The notes beneath the pieces were generated by a model. It did not search any database, was not told the origin of the DNA, and saw nothing but the letters and a program-made list of their open reading frames with translations. From positions 1 to 13,652 of the forward strand of contig JBLINP010000098.1 of assembly GCA_047639415.1 (NCBI GenBank): a DNA stretch of 13,652 bases, given 5' to 3'. The DNA comes from OFTM34 sp047639415. GTDB lineage: Bacteria > Planctomycetota > UBA1135 > GCA-002686595. Within the stretch, counting starts at the first letter, position 1. Every line of letters begins with the position of its first letter. This document shows, piece by piece, positions 1 through 6,839 of this stretch. The position numbers and the translations under genes were made by a program.

Positions 1-100
1 GGACGCCAGTATCTGCAAAGTGCCAGCAGGAACCAATAGACCGGCTGTGCCGGTCGTTCGTGGTGTTTGGTCCGCGTGTTCATGAATAATTCGGGCTAGA
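1..100 (+). repeat. Right half of a palindromic interspersed repeat, copy 1 (cut by window start)
   Basis: Bases 1-100 match 2046-2145 in the same orientation with one difference (T at 46, A at 2091). The copies diverge at the next base, which fixes the right boundary at 100. This half holds the right strand of the inner stem, a perfect 7-bp hairpin at 39-55 with a 3-base loop, and the right terminal inverted repeat at 78-100. The single difference lies in the hairpin loop. The left half must lie upstream of the window. Only 19 bases separate the repeat from the ispG start codon. Confidence 0.9.
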
Positions 101-101
101 C

Positions 102-114
102 TGTCCACCGGACA
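102..114 (+). promoter_or_regulatory. Small hairpin just upstream of the ispG start
   Basis: TGTCC at 102-106 and GGACA at 110-114 form a perfect 5-bp stem with a 3-base loop, ending 5 bases before the ispG ATG at 120. It occupies the place where a Shine-Dalgarno sequence would sit, and none is visible. A role in translation of ispG is only a suggestion, because a 5-bp stem can arise by chance. Confidence 0.2.
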
Positions 115-119
115 ACGCT

Positions 120-1250
120 ATGAATTTGACACGAAAAACACGCACCATTTCGATCCGCGACCTGGCCCTCGGAGGCTCCGCCCCGATTGTGGTCCAGAGC
201 ATGGCCGCCACGCCGACACGCGATATCGACGCGACCGTGCGACAGGTAAAGCTCCTCGAAAAAGCGGGTGCGGACCTGGTTCGCATCGCCGTGGATAGCA
301 AAGCCGACGTAGAGGCTTTGGCCGAAGTGCGCTCGCAAACCGACGCGCTCTTATCTGTCGACCTACAAGAGAACTATCGCTTGGCCACCGACGTAGCGCC
401 GTTCGTAGACAAATTGCGCTACAACCCTGGACACTTGCACCACCACGAACCGAACAAGCCGATCCCCGAAAAGGTCGCCTTCCTCGTGGACGTTGCGAAA
501 GAGCACGGCCTCGCCATTCGCATCGGCGTCAACGCTGGATCCGTCGCGCCTGAGTTCCTCGAACGCTTCGGCAAAGAGGGCACCGAAGCCATCGTTCAAT
601 CGGCGCTTCACCACTGTCAAATCGTCGACGAACTTGACTTTCAAAACTACGTCGTCTCGATCAAAGACTCCGACCCGCGCTTGGTCATCGATGCCAATCA
701 AGCCTTCGCGGCCCTGCGCCCGGACGTTCCGCTGCACCTCGGTGTAACCGAAGCCGGCATGCCGCCCGACGGAGTTATCAAAACGCGCATTGCTTTTGAG
801 CAATTGATCTCGCGCGGAATCGGCGACACGTTGCGAGTATCGCTGACCGTGCCGTTCGACGACAAGGGCATGGAGATCGAAGTCGGTCGCCAGATCTTGG
901 CAGACATCGAAGCCGGTCGTTTTCGGTCAGTGCCACCGAACTTCTTCGACGGACTGAACATCATCGCTTGCCCGTCTTGTTCGCGCGTCGAAAACGCACG
1001 CTTCATCGACCTCGCGCAAGAAGTGAAAGAGCAGACCGCCTACGCTGCGGATCACGACTTGACGATCGCCGTCATGGGCTGTCGCGTGAACGGGCCGGGA
1101 GAGACGGACGACGCCGACATAGGGCTCTGGTGCGGCCCCAGCAAGGTCACATTGAAGCTCGGCGAGCAGACGGTCGGCATGTACAGCTACGACGAAATCC
1201 TGCCTAGACTGCGCCAGGAGCTCGATACGCTGATCCTGGCGTTGGGGTAA
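120..1250 (+). CDS. ispG: 4-hydroxy-3-methylbut-2-enyl-diphosphate synthase (IspG/GcpE)
   Basis: This cytosolic [4Fe-4S] enzyme converts MEcPP to HMBPP, the penultimate step of the MEP isoprenoid pathway. The 376-residue protein has the length of the compact bacterial form. The N-terminal TIM-barrel half shows the family signature PIVVQSMAATPTRD, then RYNPGH, RIGVNAGS, LGVTEAG and the GIGDTLRVSLT strand. The C-terminal half carries the cluster ligands in ACPSCSR and in MGCRVNGPGE, which also supplies the catalytic Glu. Nothing essential is missing. The ATG at 120 places the usual RKTR/QSM start at the expected distance. No Shine-Dalgarno sequence is visible, and a repeat element ends at base 100, so the promoter probably lies in or beyond the repeat. 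The next gene, a CheX-like protein, has no obvious functional link. Confidence 0.97.
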   Translation: MNLTRKTRTISIRDLALGGSAPIVVQSMAATPTRDIDATVRQVKLLEKAGADLVRIAVDSKADVEALAEVRSQTDALLSVDLQENYRLATDVAPFVDKLRYNPGHLHHHEPNKPIPEKVAFLVDVAKEHGLAIRIGVNAGSVAPEFLERFGKEGTEAIVQSALHHCQIVDELDFQNYVVSIKDSDPRLVIDANQAFAALRPDVPLHLGVTEAGMPPDGVIKTRIAFEQLISRGIGDTLRVSLTVPFDDKGMEIEVGRQILADIEAGRFRSVPPNFFDGLNIIACPSCSRVENARFIDLAQEVKEQTAYAADHDLTIAVMGCRVNGPGETDDADIGLWCGPSKVTLKLGEQTVGMYSYDEILPRLRQELDTLILALG

Positions 1251-1342
1251 CTCAGTTGCCGAAAACCTGGACTGAGGGCTAAGGCTTTCCGCGGGGGGTG
1301 CCGAGGAATGGGGAACACAATTCCCAGCCCGAGCCTCCATTC

Positions 1343-1873
1343 ATGACCACCGACGAAGCCCACACGAGTACGAATGTCCTGCAACTCAACCAAAGCCTGG
1401 TGAGTGGCATCATTGAGGGAACCAACTTGGGTTTGCAGATGACCGGCGTCGAGCCGATCCCGATCGGCGCAACCGCTTTTTCGCCGACGCCGTCCGACAT
1501 TTCAGTCACCGTTGGTTTGATCGGGCGCAGCAATGGTTCGCTCACGTTGAACCTATCCAAGCAAGCCATGTTCTACCTCACGGGGCAGTTGCTCTGCGAA
1601 CAGGTCAACGAGGAAAGTGAAGACGTTTACGACGCCGTCATGGAAATCGGCAACATGGTCGGTGGTTGCGTTAAGGACATCTTGGCGGAATCTGAATTCC
1701 AACTGACGCACATTTCGGTTCCTTCCCTCATCATGGGAAGCAACTACAACGTCTACTTCTCGCGCGGCATCACAAACGTCTCCATCATTTTCGAAATGCC
1801 CGAGTTTAAAACCGTCGCCGAATCATCGCGGTACTTCACCGTCACGGTTTCGCTGCTTCGTCAAATCGCGTAA
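1343..1873 (+). CDS. CheX-like (CheC/CheX/FliY family) protein
   Basis: The 176-residue product resembles stand-alone CheX proteins, which in chemotaxis bacteria dephosphorylate CheY-P. The phosphatase signature D-x3-E-x2-N is present as YDAVMEIGNMVGG (D97, E101, N104), followed by the expected second half with GSNYNVYF and a strand-rich end. Only one such motif is present, as in CheX rather than two-motif CheC. I chose the ATG at 1343. A GTG at 1298 is in frame and would add 15 residues with no family resemblance, but it cannot be excluded. No chemotaxis, flagellar or response-regulator gene lies in the window, so the partner is unknown. The gene sits 92 bases after ispG and is followed after 66 bases by the complete repeat element. 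The family call is good; a chemotaxis role is not shown. Confidence 0.8.
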   Translation: MTTDEAHTSTNVLQLNQSLVSGIIEGTNLGLQMTGVEPIPIGATAFSPTPSDISVTVGLIGRSNGSLTLNLSKQAMFYLTGQLLCEQVNEESEDVYDAVMEIGNMVGGCVKDILAESEFQLTHISVPSLIMGSNYNVYFSRGITNVSIIFEMPEFKTVAESSRYFTVTVSLLRQIA

Positions 1874-1939
1874 AGCGCGGATTCGCCGGTCGGCTATCCT
1901 CGCTAGAATTCAGAGTGATTGAGCCGACAATTAGTCGAC

Positions 1940-2145
1940 TCTAGCCCGGATTATTCATGAACCGCGAGGCAAAACGCCTCGAATGGGTTCCTGCTGGCAC
2001 TTTGCGGATACTTGCCCCCGCAGACGACCTTGTAAGGTCGGTTGAGGACGCCAGTATCTGCAAAGTGCCAGCAGGAACCAATAGACCGGCAGTGCCGGTC
2101 GTTCGTGGTGTTTGGTCCGCGTGTTCATGAATAATTCGGGCTAGA
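1940..2145 (+). repeat. Complete 206-bp palindromic repeat element (MITE- or REP-like), copy 2
   Basis: The ends are 23-bp inverted repeats (1940-1962 and 2123-2145) with one mismatch, bounded by CTAG. Inside is a second inverted repeat of 27 bp (1986-2012 and 2053-2079), also with one mismatch. Three small hairpins complete the fold: left arm 1965-1981 (6-bp stem), tip 2025-2040 (CGACCT/AGGTCG) and right arm 2084-2100 (7-bp stem). Both long-stem mismatches would be G-U pairs in RNA read from the + strand. No protein is encoded. The terminal repeats and the second copy at 1-100 suggest a non-autonomous mobile element. No clear target-site duplication is visible, although CTAG at both ends could be one. 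The family is not recognised. Confidence 0.85.
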
Positions 2146-2251
2146 ACTGTGACGCAATGGCAATCGGCCAAGCGATGAGTCGATATGAGCAATAATCGCG
2201 TCCCATTTGAATCGGTACTCGTACCGGTGTGCCAAACGCAATTGCGCGTAG

Positions 2252-2653
2252 TGCACGGTGTTGGGCTGCTCGCAAGGCGGTCGCATCGCTATCGATTTTG
2301 CACTCGCCCATCCCGACCTTGTCCACAGCATTGTTTTGCCAGCTCCGGCACTCTCCGGCGACGATGTTGAGTTTGCGCATCCGCCCGAAGTACTCGAACT
2401 CGAAAACCGCATCGAAGCCTGTGAGGAAGCGGACGATCTCGACGGACTCAATGCGCTGGAAGCTTGGGCCTGGTTGGATGGACCGGCCGGTCCGGAAGGG
2501 CGCGTTTCCGGTAGCGCTCGAACCATCCCCCAAGTCACCGTGCAAGTGATCCCGGATGCGGCGCACTTGGCCTCCCTCGAACAGCCCCAGTTGTTCAATC
2601 GCCTCTTGAGCGCGTTCTTGAATCTGGTTCACGATCGCAAATCGATCGAATAG
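2252..2653 (+). pseudogene. Alpha/beta-hydrolase remnant, lacking its N-terminus and an internal segment
   Basis: The open frame contains a clear nucleophile elbow, LGCSQGGRIAIDFALAHPD, and the C-terminal His block, IPDAAHLASLEQPQLFNRLL, of an alpha/beta-hydrolase. It has only about 130 residues where the family usually has 250-300. The N-terminal strands and oxyanion region are absent, because an in-frame TAG at 2249-2251 lies just before the elbow. Between GSARTIP and QVTVQVIPDAAH the stretch that normally carries the catalytic Asp is missing, so an internal deletion is likely. A GTG at 2258 would give a 131-residue product that could not fold as a hydrolase. The repeat element ends at 2145, and its insertion or a linked deletion may have removed the 5' part. 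Bases 2146-2251 show no recognisable coding remains, only a 14-base inverted repeat at 2213-2226. Confidence 0.65.
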
Positions 2654-2796
2654 CGCGATTACCTGCCCGTCTCCTTCGATTTGAAGGAATTGAGAAGGCT
2701 GTTGGCCACACTTCTGGCTCGATGCTGTCGACTGCACCCCGTCGAGTTTAGACTTTGCGCGTACCTTTCGTATTCCGCCCTTCTAGTCCAATAACG

Positions 2797-3828
2797 ATGT
2801 CCAGCTTCACTTCCAGAGAGCGCATGCTCGCCGCTTGTCGGCAACAACCCGTCGACCGCCCACCCGCATGGATGATGCGCCAAGCGGGACGCTACTTGCC
2901 CGAATACCGCGCACTGCGCGAGGGCAAGACTTTCCTCGACATGTGTCGCACTCCAGCAATTGCGGCGGAGATCACGTGCCAGCCGCTGCGACGTTTCGAT
3001 ATGGACGTCGCGGTGATCTTCAGCGACATCCTCGTTCCGCCGGCGGCGATGGGATTGGACGTTTCGTTCAAAGAGGGCATTGGGCCGAGAATCGTTCCGA
3101 CGGTTCGAACGGACGAAGACATCGACGCCTTGATCGACTTCAATCCGAAAGTCGATACCGGCTTTTTGGGTGAAGCAATTGGCATGGTCCGCGCCGAGCT
3201 CGGCGAAGACAAAGCCATCGTCGGTTTTTGTGGCGCGCCGTTGACCACGGCCAGCTACATGATCGAAGGCGGTTCGAGTCGGAACTACGAGAACACGAAA
3301 GCCATGATGTACGGCGAGCCAGAGCGCTTTAACCGCCTCATCACGCGCATGGTCGACAACTTGATTCCCTACCTCGCCATGCAAGTTGAAGCCGGCGCGG
3401 ATTGCTTGCAGATCTTCGACAGTTGGGGCGGCACTTTGGATGCGGCGACTTATCGCCGCGTTTTGCTTCCAGAGATGACGCGCTTGGTCAAAGGCGCGCA
3501 AGCAACGGGCGTTCCCGTGATTCTATATCTCAATGGTGGTGATCACCTGCTGGAAATCATGGCCGAAACGGGCGCTGATGTGCTCGGCATTGATTGGCGC
3601 GTCGATCCGAAGCAAGCGATCAAGCGCGTAGGCGACCAAGTCGCTTTCCAAGGCAATCTCGATCCGTGCGTGCTCTTTGCACCACCCGAGGTGGTGGTTC
3701 GCGAAACGCGTACCGTTCTTGAAAACTTCGAGGGCGCCAAGGGCTACATCTTCAACTTGGGCAGCGGAATCTTGCCCAAAACGCCGATTGAGAGTGTAGC
3801 AGCGATGTTTGCGGAAGTTCTCAAGTAG
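2797..3828 (+). CDS. hemE: Uroporphyrinogen decarboxylase
   Basis: This cytosolic enzyme removes four carboxyl groups from uroporphyrinogen III to give coproporphyrinogen III. The 343-residue length is normal. The N-terminal substrate-binding signature PAWMMRQAGRYLPEYR is intact, followed by the active-site Asp in FSDIL (D77), GFCGAPLTTASYMIEGG, and IFDSWGG in the TIM-barrel body. The conserved C-terminal FNLGHG block reads FNLGSG here, so the usual His is Ser323. I chose the ATG at 2797 over an in-frame TTG at 2755, because homologues begin close to the FTSRERML segment. There is no Shine-Dalgarno sequence. The 143 bases upstream contain only a short unsupported hairpin at 2672-2688. The gene opens the haem block and lies 33 bases before the membrane gene. 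Confidence 0.96.
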   Translation: MSSFTSRERMLAACRQQPVDRPPAWMMRQAGRYLPEYRALREGKTFLDMCRTPAIAAEITCQPLRRFDMDVAVIFSDILVPPAAMGLDVSFKEGIGPRIVPTVRTDEDIDALIDFNPKVDTGFLGEAIGMVRAELGEDKAIVGFCGAPLTTASYMIEGGSSRNYENTKAMMYGEPERFNRLITRMVDNLIPYLAMQVEAGADCLQIFDSWGGTLDAATYRRVLLPEMTRLVKGAQATGVPVILYLNGGDHLLEIMAETGADVLGIDWRVDPKQAIKRVGDQVAFQGNLDPCVLFAPPEVVVRETRTVLENFEGAKGYIFNLGSGILPKTPIESVAAMFAEVLK

Positions 3829-3861
3829 GACGACGACACCGCTCTAATCTTCAATCGCGTC

Positions 3862-4683
3862 ATGACCCCCACTGTTCAAGCCCTCAACGTTTTCTTACCG
3901 CTGGCCTATTTGGTCGCAGCGGGTTTGTACGCGATGGCCTTCGGTGGTCCGGAAGCACCACGTGTGCATCGACCGCGTCGAATTGCTTTGTTGATTGCGC
4001 TCGTACTCCACGCCGCATACTTCGTGGCGTGGGGAAACAGCGCCGATACGATCCCGGCAATCGGACCGTGGACAGCCGTTTCCGCGGTAGCGTTCAGCAC
4101 GGCCCTACTCTACACCTTGCTCGCACGTTTCATGGGACAAGCGGGGAGCGGCGGCGCCATCCTTGCCATCGTGTTCCTAATGCAAACGCTGGCTTCGGCC
4201 TTTGCGGAGCCGCCCATCGGACAGCTTTCGCTCAATCTCGTTTCGATCCTGCACGTCGCGACAAGTTTGTTGGCAACCTCCACCGTAATCCTCTCCGGTC
4301 TTCACGGCGCTCTCTACCTCGTGCTCTACCGTCAAATGCGGCGACGCACGTTCGGCGTTTTGTTCAAGCGATTGCCCGACCTACAAGAACTCGCAACTCT
4401 CATGCGACGGTCTGCACTGGCCGGTTTCATCTTGCTCGGCATTGGACTCAACGTCGGCATCGGCGTTGCCCACGCGCAGGGACTATCCGGCTTTACATAC
4501 AGCGATCCGTACGTACTGATCATTATCGGACTTTGGCTCCATCTCGGAGTTGTGGCCTTTTCCAGCAAGATCGCGGGGGTCAGCGCTTGGCGCGCAGCCT
4601 TGGCTTCAACCTCCGGATTCCTACTGATCATGATGGCCTTCGTCCTCACTTTGACGCGCTTCACGTTTCATCCTCTCGCATAG
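3862..4683 (+). CDS. HemX/CcsA-like cytochrome c assembly family membrane protein
   Basis: The 273-residue product is strongly hydrophobic, with about eight predicted membrane segments. It resembles the CcsA/HemX/YpjD group: a His at the start of a long central hydrophobic pair (LHVATSLLATS, H131, then H148 in GLHGALYL), the LPDLQELATLMRRSALAGF segment equivalent to the LPSLE loop of the family, and H217 in GLWLHLG. The tryptophan-rich WWD loop typical of true CcsA haem-ligating proteins is not visible, which favours the HemX-like branch. In Bacillus, hemX lies next to hemA and affects HemA levels. Here the gene also precedes hemA, whose ATG follows its stop codon directly, implying translational coupling. 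A role in haem export or c-type cytochrome assembly remains possible. The family is fairly sure; the exact function is not. Confidence 0.8.
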   Translation: MTPTVQALNVFLPLAYLVAAGLYAMAFGGPEAPRVHRPRRIALLIALVLHAAYFVAWGNSADTIPAIGPWTAVSAVAFSTALLYTLLARFMGQAGSGGAILAIVFLMQTLASAFAEPPIGQLSLNLVSILHVATSLLATSTVILSGLHGALYLVLYRQMRRRTFGVLFKRLPDLQELATLMRRSALAGFILLGIGLNVGIGVAHAQGLSGFTYSDPYVLIIIGLWLHLGVVAFSSKIAGVSAWRAALASTSGFLLIMMAFVLTLTRFTFHPLA

Positions 4684-5925
4684 ATGAGCGCCCCCACCGA
4701 GTTCCTATTGATCGGCATGTCCTGGCGCACTGCGCCAGCGGACGTGCGTGGTCGTTACGCGCTGGCCGCGGACAAACTCACCGAACGGTTGGAAGCGATC
4801 AGCGCCATCGACGGCGTGGAAGAGCGCTTTGTCCTTTCAACCTGCAATCGCACCGAAGTTCTGGTGACGGTCGCGCCCGGCAAGAAGCTCGAAGACGCGG
4901 TTTGCGGCATTCTCTTCGCCGGAGCCGATCAAAATCACGTCTACGCCTTTCGCGGAATTCAGGCTGTGATCCACATGTTCCGATTGACCGCAGGCTTGGA
5001 CAGCATGGTGATCGGAGAGACCGAGATTCTGGGTCAAGTCAAAGTCGCCATCGGAACCGCGCGGGATTGCTCCGCCCTTGGTGAACATCTCGAACCCTTA
5101 CTGCGGCAGTCGCTCACTGTTGGGAAAAAGCTACGAGCGCAAACGGCTCTCGGACAAGGCACGCTTTCCGTTGCGCGCGTCGGAGTGGCCGTCGCCAAAC
5201 GAGTCTTTGGGCAATTTGAAAACGTGCCCGTGCTGATCTTGGGAGCTGGGGAAACCGCTCATTTGGTCGGCAAGCACCTGCAAGCTGAATCTGCGAACTC
5301 GTTGACCTTTGCCAATCGCACGCTCGAACGTGCGGAACTTGTGGCCGAAGAATTCGGGGCCAAAGCGGCTTCGCTCGACAACCTGAAAGAGCTGGTCCAA
5401 TCCGCAGACATGATCGTTCTCTGCTTGGATGGAGCGCCCAACCTCTTAGACCTCGACAAGTTCGACAAACGCGAACTCAAGCATCGCGACCGCCCGCTCT
5501 TGATCGTCGACTTGTCGATTCCGCGCGTAACCAGCGAAGCCGTCGCCGACCTCGAAGGCATTTTGTATTACGACATGGACGACGTCAGTCGCGTCCTTGC
5601 GGAGAATCAGATCGAACGCAAAGCCGCGTCTGATTCCGCCTCGTCGATGCTCGTGTCGGAAGTTCACAAGTACGTCAGCCAGCAGACCTACGCGTCATTC
5701 TCCCCGGCCATCAACAAACTGCGCTCGCGCTTCGTCGAGGTCGCAGATGAAGTGATGGACGACGTCATCGGTGAAAGCGCCAGCCCGGAAATGATGCGCT
5801 TGGCCGCCGAACTCTCACGCCGCCTACTCGACGTCTCGCTCTCGCAAATGAAAGAGAGCGCACGTCACGCTCAGCCCGAAGAAGCGTTGAGCCACGAATA
5901 CCGCCAGTTCCTCGACAACCTGTGA
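4684..5925 (+). CDS. hemA: Glutamyl-tRNA reductase
   Basis: This enzyme reduces glutamyl-tRNA(Glu) with NADPH to glutamate-1-semialdehyde, the first committed step of C5 haem synthesis. The 413 residues match the family. The catalytic domain shows the thioester-forming Cys54 in STCNRTE, His97, and the signature AGLDSMVIGETEILGQVK (103-120). The NADPH domain has the glycine-rich LILGAGE (184-190) followed by FANRT. The C-terminal third forms the helical dimerisation domain. The start is fixed by TAGATG, where the preceding membrane gene stops and hemA begins with no gap. Its end overlaps hemC by four bases (GTGA). This arrangement points to one transcript with coupled translation. The product is handed to HemL, encoded downstream in the same block. 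Confidence 0.97.
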   Translation: MSAPTEFLLIGMSWRTAPADVRGRYALAADKLTERLEAISAIDGVEERFVLSTCNRTEVLVTVAPGKKLEDAVCGILFAGADQNHVYAFRGIQAVIHMFRLTAGLDSMVIGETEILGQVKVAIGTARDCSALGEHLEPLLRQSLTVGKKLRAQTALGQGTLSVARVGVAVAKRVFGQFENVPVLILGAGETAHLVGKHLQAESANSLTFANRTLERAELVAEEFGAKAASLDNLKELVQSADMIVLCLDGAPNLLDLDKFDKRELKHRDRPLLIVDLSIPRVTSEAVADLEGILYYDMDDVSRVLAENQIERKAASDSASSMLVSEVHKYVSQQTYASFSPAINKLRSRFVEVADEVMDDVIGESASPEMMRLAAELSRRLLDVSLSQMKESARHAQPEEALSHEYRQFLDNL

Positions 5926-6839
5926 AATTTCCCCTCGCCACGCGCGCCAGCCGACTTGCCATGTGGCAAGCCGAAACCACACAAACAATCTTGCGTGCGA
6001 AGTTCGACGACCTCGACGTCGATTTGTTGCCCGTCGAATCGTCGGGCGATCAACGCTTGGACATCGAACTCGCCAAGTTCGGCCGCATCGGCATCTTCAC
6101 TGTTGAGGTCGATCGCATTCTGCTCGCAAAGCGCGCCTCAGCCAGTGTTCATAGTCTCAAAGACATGATCACGGACCTCGAACCGGGCATCGTTTTGGCC
6201 GGAACGCTGCAACGCGGCCCAACCGAAGATGTGATCATTTCGACGAATGGAGAGCGTTTAGAGGACTTAGCGCCCGGAGCAAGCGTCGCAACGGGTTCGC
6301 GTCGTCGCGCCGCCATGTTGCTCGCCGTACGCCCCGATCTCAAAGTCGTTGGCATTCGGGGCAACGTCGAAACGCGCCTGCGCAAACTCGATGAAGGCGA
6401 AGCCGATGCTCTGATCATGGCGCGCGCCGGAATCGAACGTCTCGAACTCGGTGCACGCATCACGGAAGTCATCGACACCGAGCGCTTCTTGCCCGCCGTC
6501 GGACAAGGCATCGTCGGGATTGTTTGCCGCGAGGAAGACACGGAGAGCCAAGCACGCATTCGCGCGATTACTTGCATGGATTCGTGGCACAGCGCATTGG
6601 CTGAACGCAGTTTGCTTTCCGCATTGCGTGGTGGCTGCAACGTTCCGGTTGGTGGACATGCGCAAGTCTCAGGCGACGACCTTACTTTGCGAGCGCGCGT
6701 GCTCTCGCTCGACGGCGTAACGAAAGTCGAAGGCACTCGTACAGGTCCGCGCGAAGACGCGGTCAAGATCGGAAGCGAACTCGCCCAAGAACTCATCGAC
6801 CAAGGCGCCGCCAAACTCATCGAAGCGGCACGCGAATGA
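5922..6839 (+). CDS. hemC: Porphobilinogen deaminase (hydroxymethylbilane synthase)
   Basis: This cytosolic enzyme joins four porphobilinogen units into hydroxymethylbilane. The 305 residues are complete: KFPLATRASRLAMWQAE at the N-terminus, the catalytic Asp81 in VHSLKD, TGSRRRAAML (the TSS-RR substrate loop, here TGSRRR), GIRGNVETRLRKL, LPAVGQG, and the cofactor-attachment Cys239 in LRGGCNVPVG, to which the dipyrromethane is linked. It starts with GTG at 5922, inside the hemA stop (GTGA overlap), and ends in an ATGA overlap with hemD. Both overlaps suggest coupled translation and stoichiometric production with HemA and HemD. Nothing essential is missing. Confidence 0.97.
   Translation: MKFPLATRASRLAMWQAETTQTILRAKFDDLDVDLLPVESSGDQRLDIELAKFGRIGIFTVEVDRILLAKRASASVHSLKDMITDLEPGIVLAGTLQRGPTEDVIISTNGERLEDLAPGASVATGSRRRAAMLLAVRPDLKVVGIRGNVETRLRKLDEGEADALIMARAGIERLELGARITEVIDTERFLPAVGQGIVGIVCREEDTESQARIRAITCMDSWHSALAERSLLSALRGGCNVPVGGHAQVSGDDLTLRARVLSLDGVTKVEGTRTGPREDAVKIGSELAQELIDQGAAKLIEAARE

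Noticed and set aside
1251..1276. Stem-loop after ispG (CTCAGT with ACTGAG) as a terminator
   Set aside because: The stem is six pairs with a 14-base loop and no T run follows, so this is too weak to call.
1889..1928. Inverted repeat after the CheX-like gene (GTCGGCT with AGCCGAC) as a terminator
   Set aside because: The loop is 26 bases and there is no T tract.
1..2145. CRISPR array or composite transposon
   Set aside because: There are only two repeat copies about 2 kb apart with genes between them, and no transposase is encoded in the window.
2672..2688. Hairpin TCCTTC/GAAGGA before hemE as a terminator or leader structure
   Set aside because: It has only six pairs, no T run and no link to a promoter; chance is likely.
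2141..2737. Minus-strand frames of 157-198 codons over the hydrolase remnant
   Set aside because: They show no recognisable domains, while the + strand carries a clear nucleophile elbow and His block.
2659..3501. A 280-codon open frame on the minus strand opposite hemE
   Set aside because: It has low-complexity composition, no family resemblance, and lies opposite a complete conserved enzyme.
4029..5084. A 351-codon open frame on the + strand overlapping the hemX-like gene and hemA
   Set aside because: It is rich in Arg, Ser and His with no recognisable motif and runs out of frame through two well-supported genes, so it is a codon-bias shadow.
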